Assembly (NCBI RefSeq): GCF_000427965.1
Contig: NZ_ATZA01000002.1
Location: forward strand, 164,233 to 228,232
Length of the DNA stretch: 64,000 bases
Origin: Olivibacter sitiensis DSM 17696
GTDB lineage: Bacteria; Bacteroidota; Bacteroidia; Sphingobacteriales; Sphingobacteriaceae
Reading direction: 5' to 3'
Positions within the stretch are counted from its first letter, which is position 1. Every line of letters starts with the position of its first letter. Shown here one piece after another: positions 18,335-27,672 of the stretch. A program made the position numbers and the translations under genes. The notes under the pieces were generated by a model that was not told the DNA's origin, did no database searches, and saw nothing but the letters and a program-made list of their open reading frames with translations.

Positions 18335-19249
18335 ATGCAAACGACCAACACGATACTGATGATAAGGCCAAAGGCTTTTAGGTACAATGAAGAAACGGCG
18401 GGCGACAACGCCTTTCAGCAATATAGCGATGAGCAAAACATACAGGACAAGGCCTTGGAAGAGTTTGACAACTTGGTGGCACTGTTGAAGGAAGAAGGTG
18501 TAGAAGTACTCATCTTCGAAGACACACTGGATGAAGATACGCCGGATTCGCTCTTCCCGAACAATTGGCTGTCCTTTCACGAGGGGGGCGTAGCCGCACT
18601 ATATCCCATGTACGCCCCCAACCGCAGGTTGGAAAGGAGAACGGATATCCTGGGCACGCTGCGTCATGATTTCCAGCTGGAACAGGTATTCGATCTCAGC
18701 TACCTCGAAAGGGACGATATATTTCTGGAAGGCACGGGAAGCATGGTGCTGGACAGGGAAAACAAAATAGCCTATGCCTGCCTCTCGGAACGCACCAACG
18801 AAGAGGCACTGAAACTGTTCTGCCAGCAGTTTGGCTACACGCCCATTACTTTTCATGCCTTTGACCGAGCTGGCAAGCCCATATACCACACCAATGTGAT
18901 GATGAGCGTAGGTGAAGACCTTGCCTTCATTTGCATAGAGAGCATCACCGATGAGGAAGAGGAAGAAAGGGTGGTAGTATCGCTGCAAAAGACAGGAAAG
19001 AAAATCATTGCGCTCAGCTTTGAGCAGGTAAACCAATTTGCCGGTAATATGCTCAACGTGCACGACAAGAACGGCGAACAGCTGCTCGTCATGTCCGAGC
19101 AGGCTTACCTATCGCTCAACGACGGGCAGCTGCGCGCCATTAAGGGATTGGTCCATATCGTACAATCGCCTTTGTACACCATTGAAAAACATGGCGGAGG
19201 CAGCGCTCGATGTATGATGGCGGAGGTATTTCTGGATAAAAAGGCTTAA
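18335..19249 (+). CDS. ctlX: Citrulline utilization hydrolase CtlX-type protein
   Basis: Second pentein-fold enzyme, 304 residues, of the family named for citrulline use in Francisella. It begins with TTNTILMIRPKAFRYNEETA, which is typical of the family. It has LFPNNWLSFHEGG, the acidic motif EGTGSMVLDR, YHTNVMMSVG with the catalytic histidine, and the catalytic cysteine in GGSARCMMAEVF (C293). If it acts on citrulline made by the upstream deiminase it would give ornithine; this step is inferred. It starts 12 bp after that gene and is followed by a hairpin before the decarboxylase gene. Confidence 0.82.
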   Translation: MQTTNTILMIRPKAFRYNEETAGDNAFQQYSDEQNIQDKALEEFDNLVALLKEEGVEVLIFEDTLDEDTPDSLFPNNWLSFHEGGVAALYPMYAPNRRLERRTDILGTLRHDFQLEQVFDLSYLERDDIFLEGTGSMVLDRENKIAYACLSERTNEEALKLFCQQFGYTPITFHAFDRAGKPIYHTNVMMSVGEDLAFICIESITDEEEEERVVVSLQKTGKKIIALSFEQVNQFAGNMLNVHDKNGEQLLVMSEQAYLSLNDGQLRAIKGLVHIVQSPLYTIEKHGGGSARCMMAEVFLDKKA

Positions 19250-19277
19250 GGCGAGAAGGTAGAAGGCTACGCCTTAA
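19246..19277 (+). terminator. Hairpin between ctlX and the decarboxylase gene
   Basis: An 8-bp stem, TTAAGGCG (19246-19253) with CGCCTTAA (19270-19277), begins at the ctlX stop codon. There is no T-run after it, so it may be a partial terminator or an mRNA-stability hairpin and not a strong stop. Confidence 0.35.
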
Positions 19278-19339
19278 AAGCTTATTGCTTATCATTAAAT
19301 AAAATCACATTTTTGCACAAATTTTGTTATATATAGAAC

Positions 19340-20731
19340 ATGCAGAGCTACCAGGAATTTCTTGACCTCAGTGTAGGCTTCCCTCAGGACGGATTTGAAA
19401 TCATTGACGATGAGCTATATTTCCACGACCTCAATCTAATGGAAATGATAGAGACGTATGGCACGCCCTTGCGTTTCACCTATTTGCCCCTTGTGAGCAA
19501 AAAGATACAGCAGGCAAAAATCCTTTTTCAAACGGCCATCCTGAAGAACAACTATCGGGGCACCTATAAGTATTGCTATTGTACCAAGAGCTCGCATTTT
19601 AAGCACATCGTAGAAGAGGCACTTAAAAACGACATTCACCTGGAAACTTCATCTGCCTTTGACATGCCCATGATCGACGCCCTGGAGAAAAAGGGTACCA
19701 TCCGTAAGGACATCACGGTAATATGCAACGGTTTCAAGACCTTTCAGTACAAGCAGTACATCATAGATATGCTGCACGACGGCTTTCAAAATATCATACC
19801 CGTACTGGATAATAAGGAAGAGTTCAACCTATACGACGACGAGGTGGAACTGGATACGCCCTGCAATCTCGGCATACGCATAGCGGCAGAGGAACAGCCC
19901 GACTCGCAGTTCTATACTTCCAGGCTGGGCGTGCGCATGGAGGACATCATTGATTTTTACAACAACAAGATCGTTCCAAACCCCAATTTTAGGGTAAAAT
20001 TATTGCACTTTTTCATCAATTCGGGCATATCGGATACGCCTTATTACTGGAACGAGCTGGAAAAGTACGTGACGCTCTACTGCAAGTTCAAAAAGATAAA
20101 CCCCGATCTGGACACCTTGGATATCGGTGGCGGTATGCCTTTCAAAGATTCCCTGGTACACGACTTCGACTATGAGTACATGGTCAATGAGATCGTCAAC
20201 CGCATTAAGCAGATCTGTGCCCAACACGATGTGATGGAACCCGATATCATCACCGAATTTGGCAAATACACCGTAGCGGAAGCTTCTGGGATACTGTACA
20301 AGGTACTGGGCCGCAAGCAGCAGAACGATCGGGAGAAATGGCTCATGCTGGACGGTTCTTTTATTACCAATCTGCCCGATGTATGGGCGCTAAACCAAAA
20401 GTACATCCTGCTTCCCATCAACAACTGGGATTCGGAGTACGAACGCGTGAACCTTGGCGGCATCACCTGCGACGGACAGGACTATTACAACCAAGAGGCC
20501 CATATGAACAACGTGTTCATGCCCAAAACGCGAAAAGTACAGTACCTAGGATTTTTCCACACGGGAGCCTACCAAGAAGTGCTGAGCGGCTACGGCGGCA
20601 TACACCACTGCCTGCTCCCCTCTCCCAAGCATGTCATCATCAGGAGAAATCGCGACGAGACATTCAACTTCGAAGTGTTTGGCGAAGAGCAGAACAGCAA
20701 GCAGGTGCTGAAAATACTGGGTTATATCTAG
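19340..20731 (+). CDS. PLP-dependent arginine decarboxylase-like protein (alanine-racemase fold)
   Basis: Fold-III PLP decarboxylase of 463 residues, predicted to convert arginine to agmatine for polyamine synthesis. The likely PLP lysine is K83 in YKYCYCTKSSHFKH. DIGGGMPFKDS (about 262-272) is the phosphate-binding glycine loop, and ITEFGKYTVAEASG and GYGGIHHCLLPSPKH follow in the C-terminal barrel domain. It is much shorter than E. coli SpeA (658) and lacks the inserts of that form, so a diamino acid other than arginine is possible. It lies 90 bp after ctlX, and the arginine context supports the call. Confidence 0.7.
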   Translation: MQSYQEFLDLSVGFPQDGFEIIDDELYFHDLNLMEMIETYGTPLRFTYLPLVSKKIQQAKILFQTAILKNNYRGTYKYCYCTKSSHFKHIVEEALKNDIHLETSSAFDMPMIDALEKKGTIRKDITVICNGFKTFQYKQYIIDMLHDGFQNIIPVLDNKEEFNLYDDEVELDTPCNLGIRIAAEEQPDSQFYTSRLGVRMEDIIDFYNNKIVPNPNFRVKLLHFFINSGISDTPYYWNELEKYVTLYCKFKKINPDLDTLDIGGGMPFKDSLVHDFDYEYMVNEIVNRIKQICAQHDVMEPDIITEFGKYTVAEASGILYKVLGRKQQNDREKWLMLDGSFITNLPDVWALNQKYILLPINNWDSEYERVNLGGITCDGQDYYNQEAHMNNVFMPKTRKVQYLGFFHTGAYQEVLSGYGGIHHCLLPSPKHVIIRRNRDETFNFEVFGEEQNSKQVLKILGYI

Positions 20732-20746
20732 GGGAATACTATATCC

Positions 20747-22294
20747 CTATTTACACTCGGTCCCAAGCCAAGCTTGTTGGATTTTCAAGGCCTTTGCACT
20801 GGCAGTATCGTCAAAATGCAGCGATCTATCTGTATCTTGGTACTTCACCCCTGCCAAACCGAAGAAATAGTCATAGGGAATAGGCGCGGTGCCATCTACA
20901 TACTTCAACAAAAATTCCTTGATTTCAGGATAGCTCAGCTTTTCGATTTCATCGAACAGCTCGTCGTCGTTGAAATAGCGTTCCTTGCCAAAACGGATAC
21001 CCAGATCGTGCGTCAAATTTTTGAAGCCATAGCCACCATCAGATAAATGCAGTAAATAGATATCCAAACAGGCCGCTATCAAAGCGCCTTTTTGGTACAC
21101 ATTTCCATATTGCTCGGCATAAGTGGAGGCAGCATATTTGCTAAGCTGCGTAAAGGATAGCGTATCGTTGTAGCTTGCTTTGGAATCGGCAATTTTTTGG
21201 GATAGCTTGGCCAAAAATTCCTCTTTGGTATTGATACCGCTCTTTACCTGTACATGATGTGCGGTATATTCCGTAGACCCTTCGTATAGCCAGAGATGCT
21301 TGGATAGCACGGGCTCATTATAGTTAAACTCCTTCACCTCCTTGGACGCAATGGTCAGTGGGGTGATGATATGGAAAAACTCGTGGGAGGCAACATCCAC
21401 GACAAATGGCTTTAGCTGTTGAGCTGGTAGTTCGGGCAGGTAGTAGAAGGAAGAAGTAGTGTGCTCCAATGCACCCGCCATGCCGGGCTGAAACGACTGC
21501 TTCACCTTGGGATCGTTGAAATAATAAAGAAATGCATACCGATCTGCCGGCAGTTTCCCTCCTAAATAGCTCCTGGCTCCCTGCAACAGATCGGTCAACC
21601 ATCCGACAATTTCCTTGGCGTTGATCAGTTGATTGGGTGAATAGACCGATACCAGTACGTCGCAATTCCCTACCTTCACGGAGGCCGTATCGGCTATGCC
21701 GTACATAATGGGCGTATCGTACAGATCATCCAGATTGTCCATCTCAAAGACATCTTGGCTTGCCGTACTGGAAACGGGCAAACGGCTCGATGAAGCATAG
21801 AAATTGGATGGCTTATCAAAAGTGATCTCGAAGGGTACTTGGCTCAAATGGTCCAAGTATCCAAAAATGCCCGGTGAGTGGATGACAATATTGTTCTTCT
21901 CGATATTGGTAGCCGCCATCGGGTATATTTCATGCTCCTTCTCGGTATCGAAGATATCCTCCACCTGATAGACAATCTTATGCAATTTCTTGGCTTTGGA
22001 TATTTCCCACTGATTCACGTTGAGTTGGTTCACTGGCAGTTGCTTACCTTTTTTGTCATAGGCTGTCACATCGCTGATAAAAGCCCCGTAGTCACTTATG
22101 GCGTAAGTACCCGGAATAATCTTGGGCAGGGAAAACACGACGTTTTTGTTTTCCTGTTCCGGCGTAATCAGGGTAACCGATAGCTGGTCGTTTTGGATAT
22201 CGTTGAGGTTGACGGAATAGCTGTACCCCTGTGCTAGCAGGGCACTGAAACTACCGATAGATAAAATGAAAAATAATACTATGTTCTTATTCAT
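20747..22294 (-). CDS. M61-family (glycyl aminopeptidase-like) metallopeptidase
   Basis: Exported zinc peptidase. I start it at 22294 (MNKNIVLFFILSIGSFSALL, a clear signal peptide), giving 515 residues; a longer open frame upstream adds 35 unconserved residues. It has the N-terminal beta domain (LPKIIPGTYAISDYG) and a gluzincin core with HEFFH (304-308) and the third ligand in LWLYEGSTEY (E338). M61 proteins often end with a PDZ domain; here the C-terminal region is short and no PDZ is obvious. It is convergent with the decarboxylase gene, 15 bp apart. Confidence 0.88.
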   Translation of the reverse strand: MNKNIVLFFILSIGSFSALLAQGYSYSVNLNDIQNDQLSVTLITPEQENKNVVFSLPKIIPGTYAISDYGAFISDVTAYDKKGKQLPVNQLNVNQWEISKAKKLHKIVYQVEDIFDTEKEHEIYPMAATNIEKNNIVIHSPGIFGYLDHLSQVPFEITFDKPSNFYASSSRLPVSSTASQDVFEMDNLDDLYDTPIMYGIADTASVKVGNCDVLVSVYSPNQLINAKEIVGWLTDLLQGARSYLGGKLPADRYAFLYYFNDPKVKQSFQPGMAGALEHTTSSFYYLPELPAQQLKPFVVDVASHEFFHIITPLTIASKEVKEFNYNEPVLSKHLWLYEGSTEYTAHHVQVKSGINTKEEFLAKLSQKIADSKASYNDTLSFTQLSKYAASTYAEQYGNVYQKGALIAACLDIYLLHLSDGGYGFKNLTHDLGIRFGKERYFNDDELFDEIEKLSYPEIKEFLLKYVDGTAPIPYDYFFGLAGVKYQDTDRSLHFDDTASAKALKIQQAWLGTECK

Positions 22295-22511
22295 GCGTAA
22301 AATATTGCTTAATAAAATAAATGGGCCGTTCCACCTACAGTTAGACCGAAGAGCTGGCGTAATGTTACAAAAAACAACTATTATCAAGGAATATTTCAAA
22401 AGTCGACAAGCTCTTCCGCAATCATCCCGGTTTTTTTTAGGCGTAGCAATTCTGATAAGGAGTCCGTGGGCCGTGTGTTCTTAAATATACGCTATTGAGG
22501 CATATTATACA

Positions 22512-23090
22512 CTACTGTATCTTCTTCAATATGGTTTCAATGACACGTGGAAAGTGTTGGTGTTCCAGCTGCTGTCCCTTAAACTTGATGGTTTCCAACG
22601 TATCTGTCGGTTCTATCTTGAACTTGGCCTGGTAGATATGTTCGCCCTCGTCAAAACGCTCGTTGACAAAGTGGATAGTGATACCCGATTCCTCCTCCTT
22701 ATTGTCCAAGATGGCCTGGTGAACACGATCGCCATACATGCCCTTGCCACCATAGGCTGGCAGCAGAGCGGGGTGAATATTGATGATTTGATTAGGATAT
22801 GCCTGCAGCAGGTATTCAGGTACCAACCAAAGGAAGCCGGCCAACACAAGTAGGTCAACTTCCAGCTTTTTCAGCAATTGCAACACACTATCGCTCTTGT
22901 AAAACTCCTTCTTATCAAACACATGGGTAGGTATCTCAAAATTGTCCGCACGTTGTAGCACATAGGCATCTGGGTTATTGGTCAGTACCAACACCACCTC
23001 TGCCAGATCACTCCGTTTGAAATGCTCCATGATTTTCTGTGCGTTTGATCCAGACCCCGACGCAAAAATGGCTATCCTCTTTTTCATCAT
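22512..23090 (-). CDS. purN: Phosphoribosylglycinamide formyltransferase PurN
   Basis: Folate-dependent enzyme that formylates GAR in purine synthesis. It has FASGSGSNAQKI near the N-terminus (phosphate loop), the catalytic motif INIHPALLPAYGGKG with the essential Asn and His, and HFVNERFDEG. Start 23090 gives 192 residues. A -7 element TAAGTTTG on the minus strand at 23143-23150 would start transcription near 23140, so the upstream ATG at 23129 would have a leader of only about 10 nt; 23090 or 23087 is the better start. The partner purH is at 27903. Confidence 0.95.
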   Translation of the reverse strand: MMKKRIAIFASGSGSNAQKIMEHFKRSDLAEVVLVLTNNPDAYVLQRADNFEIPTHVFDKKEFYKSDSVLQLLKKLEVDLLVLAGFLWLVPEYLLQAYPNQIINIHPALLPAYGGKGMYGDRVHQAILDNKEEESGITIHFVNERFDEGEHIYQAKFKIEPTDTLETIKFKGQQLEHQHFPRVIETILKKIQ

Positions 23091-23142
23091 ATTCTCGTGT
23101 TGTTCCATGGCGACGGCAATATCTTGCATTGCAATGGCAGCC

Positions 23143-23150
23143 CAAACTTA
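23143..23150 (-). promoter_or_regulatory. purN -7 promoter element
   Basis: TAAGTTTG on the minus strand matches TAnnTTTG. No good TTG lies 19-20 bp upstream. It sits about 50 bp before the chosen purN start. Confidence 0.5.
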
Positions 23151-23237
23151 GGTAAATTTCCTCTATAAAAAAAAGTTCCCACTGGCAGAGAATTTCATCT
23201 ATTTTGATTTTAAATACAATGATATGGCACTATCAGG

Positions 23238-23268
23238 TTGCATATATAGCCTAGTTTATCTAAGTTTG
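23238..23268 (+). promoter_or_regulatory. Promoter of the thioredoxin-fold lipoprotein gene
   Basis: TTG (23238-23240), a 20-bp spacer and TAAGTTTG (23261-23268) match the Bacteroidota -33/-7 pattern and point to the gene starting at 23320. Confidence 0.65.
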
Positions 23269-23319
23269 ATCCGTCAACGGAACTAAAGGGACAATATTTT
23301 TTAATACAGCAAAAAACGA

Positions 23320-23892
23320 ATGAAAAGATATATGTTATTGTTCAACTTAATAGGACTCGCCTTCGCTATAGCCTCTTGTGCTGGCAACGGGCAAACCAAC
23401 GACAGTACCACATCAGATAGTGCACAGCAGGAAACGAACACCGGCTCAGCCCCTTCCGTCTCCATCTCCGATGTACCCGAGGTAATTCCCGCCTTCACGT
23501 TTTTCAAAGCCAATAGCGGTATCAAGTTCACGCAAGATGACCTGGCCAAAAAAGGCAATATCGTGTTGATTTTCTTTGACCCTGGCTGTAGCCATTGCCA
23601 AGATGAAACGCGCGATATAGGCAAGAACTATCAAAAAGTGAAGACGGCCAATTTCTATTTCATTGCCATGCAAGATCCAAGCCTGATGGAAGGTTTTATA
23701 AACACCTATGGCGGCGAACTGAAAGGAAAGGACAATGTGACCCTGCTTTATGACAGGAACATGGAATTTCTGCCCAAGTTCAATCCGAAGCAATACCCTG
23801 CGGTATACGTATACGGCAGCGACCGTAAGCTACGCGCCCACTGGGATGGCGAGAAAAAAATTGATGAAATCATAACAGCCATTAATTTGTAG
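23320..23892 (+). CDS. Thioredoxin-fold lipoprotein (redoxin-like)
   Basis: Exported lipoprotein of 190 residues. The signal peptide ends in a lipobox with Cys20 (GLAFAIASC), followed by a Thr/Ser/Gly-rich linker. A thioredoxin-like domain spans about 52-190 with the redox motif DPGCSHCQDE (C90, C93), and KQYPAVYVYG holds the cis-proline. It resembles the TlpA/ResA-like proteins of Bacteroidota, which reduce periplasmic disulfides, but CSHC is not the usual CPPC, so the partner is unknown. It has its own promoter and is convergent with the barrel gene at 23916. Confidence 0.82.
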   Translation: MKRYMLLFNLIGLAFAIASCAGNGQTNDSTTSDSAQQETNTGSAPSVSISDVPEVIPAFTFFKANSGIKFTQDDLAKKGNIVLIFFDPGCSHCQDETRDIGKNYQKVKTANFYFIAMQDPSLMEGFINTYGGELKGKDNVTLLYDRNMEFLPKFNPKQYPAVYVYGSDRKLRAHWDGEKKIDEIITAINL

Positions 23893-23916
23893 GTGCGCAA
23901 TGCATTGTGCACCTAC
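23889..23916. terminator. 28-bp near-perfect palindrome joining two convergent genes
   Basis: GTAGGTGC and GCACCTAC arms around CAATGCATTG, with one mismatched pair. It overlaps or touches the stop codons of both convergent genes (23890-23892 and 23916-23918). No T-run is present, so it may be a bidirectional hairpin or 3'-end protector. Confidence 0.5.
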
Positions 23917-26708
23917 TATGGGCGCCCCATCTGGCCCCTTCCCCTATCCATGCGGCTTGGCCCCATTCCCCTATCGCCACCCGTAGCGCTGCCACCAAAT
24001 TGCCGTAGATTATAGGTAAAGCTCAAGAGAAAATATTGTGTCAAGGTATTACTTTCCGAATTCTCTATATATCGCTCACTAATGGAATTGCGCACGCTGT
24101 AATTACTCTTCAGTAGGTCAAAGGCTGTCAAGGTAATCTCGGCATTTTGCTGCTTGAAGAGCTTCTTGCCCAAGGCAGCATTCCACAATACGAAGTCACG
24201 GTCATAATTGGCCCCCAAGCCCCTATTGATGTTGTAGTTGAAACTGGAAACCACTCGAAATCCCTTAAGATTGTAGGTCACATCTCCACCTATGCGTTGA
24301 TTGCTGTTCTTAGAGGTCTGCTGCGTGCTGCTCATGTTCTCGGCTACGATGTAATTGATGTTGTAGCTGGCACTATATTGTATATCCTGGCTTATCCTGC
24401 TATTGAAGCTAACGCCCTGCCCCAGTACCCAGCGATTGCTGTACACCTCCTGCTGGTTGAGGTAACCCACGTCGTGCGTTTGGCTCAGATTGGTATTGAG
24501 GCGCATGTTCAATTTCAACTTTTTGATGGGGGCACCATAGCTGAAATTGCCGCGCAGCGCATAATAACCGTTGACGTTCTCCGGACGGGTAAACTGCCCG
24601 CCTTGTCCTAACAATACGCCATCGGCAATGAGCGTGTCCCGACTGGCTATCCAAGTAGAATTGACCACTTTATTGGCAGAAAAATCGGCATTGATGCCTG
24701 CCGAAAGGCTAACACTGGACTGGCGACTGGCCATGTTGTAATTCAAAGAGAAAGATTGCTGCGTCTCCTGTTTGAGATTAGAATTACCTGTCGAGATATT
24801 CAGTGGATTTTGGTTGTTTATTACATCTTGCAGCTGATTGATACTGGGTGGATTGGTACGACTATTATAGTTGAATTTCAGGGTCTTCTCGGGAGAAAAG
24901 CGATAAGTAAAATTGGCCTTGGGCAAATAATTCTCAAAGTCGCGCCGGGTGAGTCTATCTACCGGAAAAAACCTGTGGTTTTGCATTTGAGCTCGCTGAT
25001 AGTCGACACCTAGATCAAACAGAGCCTTACCCTTGGTATACTGATAGCTGGCGCCGGCACTGTGAAAGGTATATTCATTACGAAATTCATTGGAAAGCAA
25101 GCTATCCAAAATATCGTACTGCCCCGTTTCGGCCAAATATCGCCAGGTTTCCCTATCAGAATAGTTGCGGTTGGACCGGAGACCGTAGTTGGCCATAAGC
25201 CGCATGCTTTTGCTCAATGGCTCGGTATAGCTTGCCCGCGCATTATAGGTATTGCCATTGCCAAGGGTATTGCCTCGATTGTTTACCGTATCCATGCGCG
25301 CGGTACTGAAAAATTCATTGAGCGAATATACTGAAGAACGGCTATCATTATTGCTCAGGTTGCCATCTAGGTGAAAACTGAGGGAGCGACCGCCCCTATT
25401 GAGCCGCACACCATAGTCCAGGCTACCACGCAATGCAAAATTATTCGAATGGTTCTCATTAGTTCTTGCCGAAGCATTGAGCCTTTCCTGCATTTCTTGC
25501 CAAGTCTCGTTCGTAGAGGTGTTGACAGAACCATTTTTGGTATAGGACAATTGCGGTTGAAAGGTGAATCGGTGTATCGAGTCTCTGCGTTGAGCCCTGA
25601 AAGACAGCGCGTGTGCGTGAGAGCCTACATTATTTTCCGCATTGGCCAGTCGAAATTGATTGGCGTTGTCCCCCAGCAAAGTCTCCCGTATGGAATTGGT
25701 GACCACCTCGTTGTCCCTATTCTTGTAATCGTAATTCGCGTTCAAGTCCATAGACCCAAAAAAAGTATTGTTGTAATTAAGGGACACCGTATGCTGGGTG
25801 GCAATACCGTTGTCGCTGCCCCTAGAGCCGCCGCTCCTTCCACCACGCGGGCCGCTGGCATCCATACCAAACTCCTCTTGATTTACATTATTAGAAGAAG
25901 CATTAAGGCTGAATCGCTTGTTGCCATCAAATACATTAATAGCAGCGCCGGTATTATAGCGTTCTTCACTTCCTCCACCCCCCGCTATTTTGCCAAAATA
26001 GCCATGCCTCCTATCAGGCTTGGTCACGATATTGAGTACCATGCGCCTATCTCCGTCGTCAAAGCCCGTCAATTGAGATTGCTCGCTTTTCTCTTCTATC
26101 AGTTGCACCTTGCTAATAACATCTGCTGGCAAGGTCTTCAAGGCCACCTTGGGATCTGTGCTGAAAAACTCCTTACCATCCACGATGATGCGGTTGAGGC
26201 TTTGGCCCCTCGCTGTAATGGCACCGCTGGCATCCATCTCTATGCCGGGCAATTGTACCACCAAGGCATCGGCATCGGCATAGGGTTCCGTAGGAAAGGC
26301 AGCGGCATTAAACTCCGTGGTATCCCCCTTGATGAGTACATCGGGTGTCACATCGATATCTACGCCGGGCAAGGAGTCGGTAAAGATTTCCAGTTTCACC
26401 ATAATGGGCTTGATATTGGCCGAAACGGAAATTTCGCCTATATAGGTGCGGTAGCCCAAGGAACGTACCGAAAAGATATATGCCCCTTCGGGAACAGATG
26501 TAAACGTGAAAGCGCCTCCCATCACACTCTGAACCTGCCGTATGCTGCCAGAATCTGTCTTATGCTGTAAACGAACGGTAGCTCCCTGTAGTTTGAGTCC
26601 TGTGCTGTCTGCCACTATGCCTTGCACGGTATGCTGTGCATATACACATTCTGTAGCCCAAGCGAATAAAACAAACACAAGAATAGACGTATATTTTACC
26701 AAATGCAT
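23916..26708 (-). CDS. Outer-membrane beta-barrel receptor-like protein (carboxypeptidase-regulatory domain, plug, OMP_b-brl_3-type barrel)
   Basis: TonB-receptor-like outer membrane protein. Start 26708 (MHLVKYTSILVFVLFAWATE) gives a signal peptide and 930 residues. A CarboxypepD_reg-like domain follows (QHTVQGIVADSTGLKLQGAT), then a plug-like region with LNRIIVDGKEFFSTDPKVA and VQLIEEKSEQSQLTGFDDGD. About 600 residues of alternating aromatic beta strands end in a Gly/Arg/Met-rich tail (SRMDRGRGQMGRP). No SusD-like gene is beside it, so glycan uptake by a SusCD pair is unlikely; the ligand is unknown. The unusual C-terminal tail follows the last strand instead of a terminal aromatic residue. 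Confidence 0.85.
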   Translation of the reverse strand: MHLVKYTSILVFVLFAWATECVYAQHTVQGIVADSTGLKLQGATVRLQHKTDSGSIRQVQSVMGGAFTFTSVPEGAYIFSVRSLGYRTYIGEISVSANIKPIMVKLEIFTDSLPGVDIDVTPDVLIKGDTTEFNAAAFPTEPYADADALVVQLPGIEMDASGAITARGQSLNRIIVDGKEFFSTDPKVALKTLPADVISKVQLIEEKSEQSQLTGFDDGDRRMVLNIVTKPDRRHGYFGKIAGGGGSEERYNTGAAINVFDGNKRFSLNASSNNVNQEEFGMDASGPRGGRSGGSRGSDNGIATQHTVSLNYNNTFFGSMDLNANYDYKNRDNEVVTNSIRETLLGDNANQFRLANAENNVGSHAHALSFRAQRRDSIHRFTFQPQLSYTKNGSVNTSTNETWQEMQERLNASARTNENHSNNFALRGSLDYGVRLNRGGRSLSFHLDGNLSNNDSRSSVYSLNEFFSTARMDTVNNRGNTLGNGNTYNARASYTEPLSKSMRLMANYGLRSNRNYSDRETWRYLAETGQYDILDSLLSNEFRNEYTFHSAGASYQYTKGKALFDLGVDYQRAQMQNHRFFPVDRLTRRDFENYLPKANFTYRFSPEKTLKFNYNSRTNPPSINQLQDVINNQNPLNISTGNSNLKQETQQSFSLNYNMASRQSSVSLSAGINADFSANKVVNSTWIASRDTLIADGVLLGQGGQFTRPENVNGYYALRGNFSYGAPIKKLKLNMRLNTNLSQTHDVGYLNQQEVYSNRWVLGQGVSFNSRISQDIQYSASYNINYIVAENMSSTQQTSKNSNQRIGGDVTYNLKGFRVVSSFNYNINRGLGANYDRDFVLWNAALGKKLFKQQNAEITLTAFDLLKSNYSVRNSISERYIENSESNTLTQYFLLSFTYNLRQFGGSATGGDRGMGPSRMDRGRGQMGRP

Positions 26709-26807
26709 AGTTAAGTTTAACAGACAATAACTATGGAATGCCTTTATGTGACAAAGTTTAATTGCCACGCAAATGTTACACCTTAAAACGCATTGCAAAG
26801 CCTGCCA

Positions 26808-27668
26808 TTAGCTACCTGCCGCCTTCGCCGCTTCCCAAGCAATGAGCGCGGTCTTGCGTGTGGTGCCCCACCTATAACCGCTCAGCAGGCCGCTATGCTG
26901 TATCACGCGATGACAAGGGATGAGAAAGGCCACTGGATTGCTTCCAATAGCAGTCCCCACAGCCCTAGAAGCCGTAGGTCTTTGAATAACTTGGGCAATA
27001 TGGCCATAAGTGGTGAGCTGTCCCATAGGCACTTTCAAAAGCGCTTCCCATACCCGCAATTGAAAATCAGTCGCTTTCAAGTGCAATTTTACCTGACGAA
27101 GGTCTTGCCAATCTTTGGAGAAAATGGCTAATGCCTCCTGCTGGAACAAGTCTTGTTTTTCGGTAAATGAAGCAAGGGGGAATTGCCGCTGCAATTCGGT
27201 ATATGCCGACAATTCGTCTTGGGCAAAAGCCAATTGGCATATGCCTTTTTTCGTGGAAGCCACTAGGACACGGCCAAAAGGGGTATGTGCAAAGCTGTAG
27301 TTAATAGAGAGGTTCCTGCCCTCGTTCTTAAACTCGGCAGGCGTCATCCCTTCAATGTTCACGAACAAATCGTGCAGCCTACTGGTACCTGAAAGTCCCG
27401 TGCTGTACGCCGCATCAAACAGGTTGGCCCCCTCTTCCCGAAGCATCTTCTTGGCATGGCCAATGCTGATGTACTGAAGGAATTTTTTGGGCGTAGTTCC
27501 CGCCCATTCGGCAAACAAGCGGTGAAAATGAAATGGGCTAAGGTGAACGTGCTCCGCTATTTCATCCAGACTTGGCTGCTTCATGTAGTGCTGTTTGATG
27601 TAATCAATGGCATCGGCTATGCGCTTATAGTCCATTTGCTGCTGTATGCTGAGATTTACGCTTTCCAT
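26808..27668 (-). CDS. AraC-type HTH fused to O6-alkylguanine-DNA alkyltransferase (Ada-like, without the Ada zinc domain)
   Basis: DNA repair protein and likely regulator, 286 residues. The N-terminal third (about 12-115) holds two AraC helix-turn-helix motifs (PSLDEIAEHVHLSPFHFHRL). The C-terminal half is an Ogt/AGT domain with the suicide cysteine in FLIPCHRVIQ (C252) and GYRWG. The phosphotriester-accepting Cys4 zinc domain of E. coli Ada is missing, so the methyl-phosphotriester switch of Ada cannot work here. A TACCTTTG -7 element at 27673-27680 is only 5 bp from the first ATG, so either the mRNA is nearly leaderless or translation starts at Met12 (27635). Confidence 0.88.
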   Translation of the reverse strand: MESVNLSIQQQMDYKRIADAIDYIKQHYMKQPSLDEIAEHVHLSPFHFHRLFAEWAGTTPKKFLQYISIGHAKKMLREEGANLFDAAYSTGLSGTSRLHDLFVNIEGMTPAEFKNEGRNLSINYSFAHTPFGRVLVASTKKGICQLAFAQDELSAYTELQRQFPLASFTEKQDLFQQEALAIFSKDWQDLRQVKLHLKATDFQLRVWEALLKVPMGQLTTYGHIAQVIQRPTASRAVGTAIGSNPVAFLIPCHRVIQHSGLLSGYRWGTTRKTALIAWEAAKAAGS

Positions 27669-27672
27669 AGTA

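Noticed and set aside
25371..26570. Long plus-strand open frame (399 codons) opposite the barrel gene
   Set aside because: It lies fully inside the receptor gene in antisense and shows no recognisable domain or signal; the minus-strand protein is clearly real.
23916..26708. SusC of a polysaccharide utilisation locus
   Set aside because: There is no SusD, glycoside hydrolase or anti-sigma gene next to it, and the barrel is of the regulatory-domain plus OMP_b-brl_3 type.
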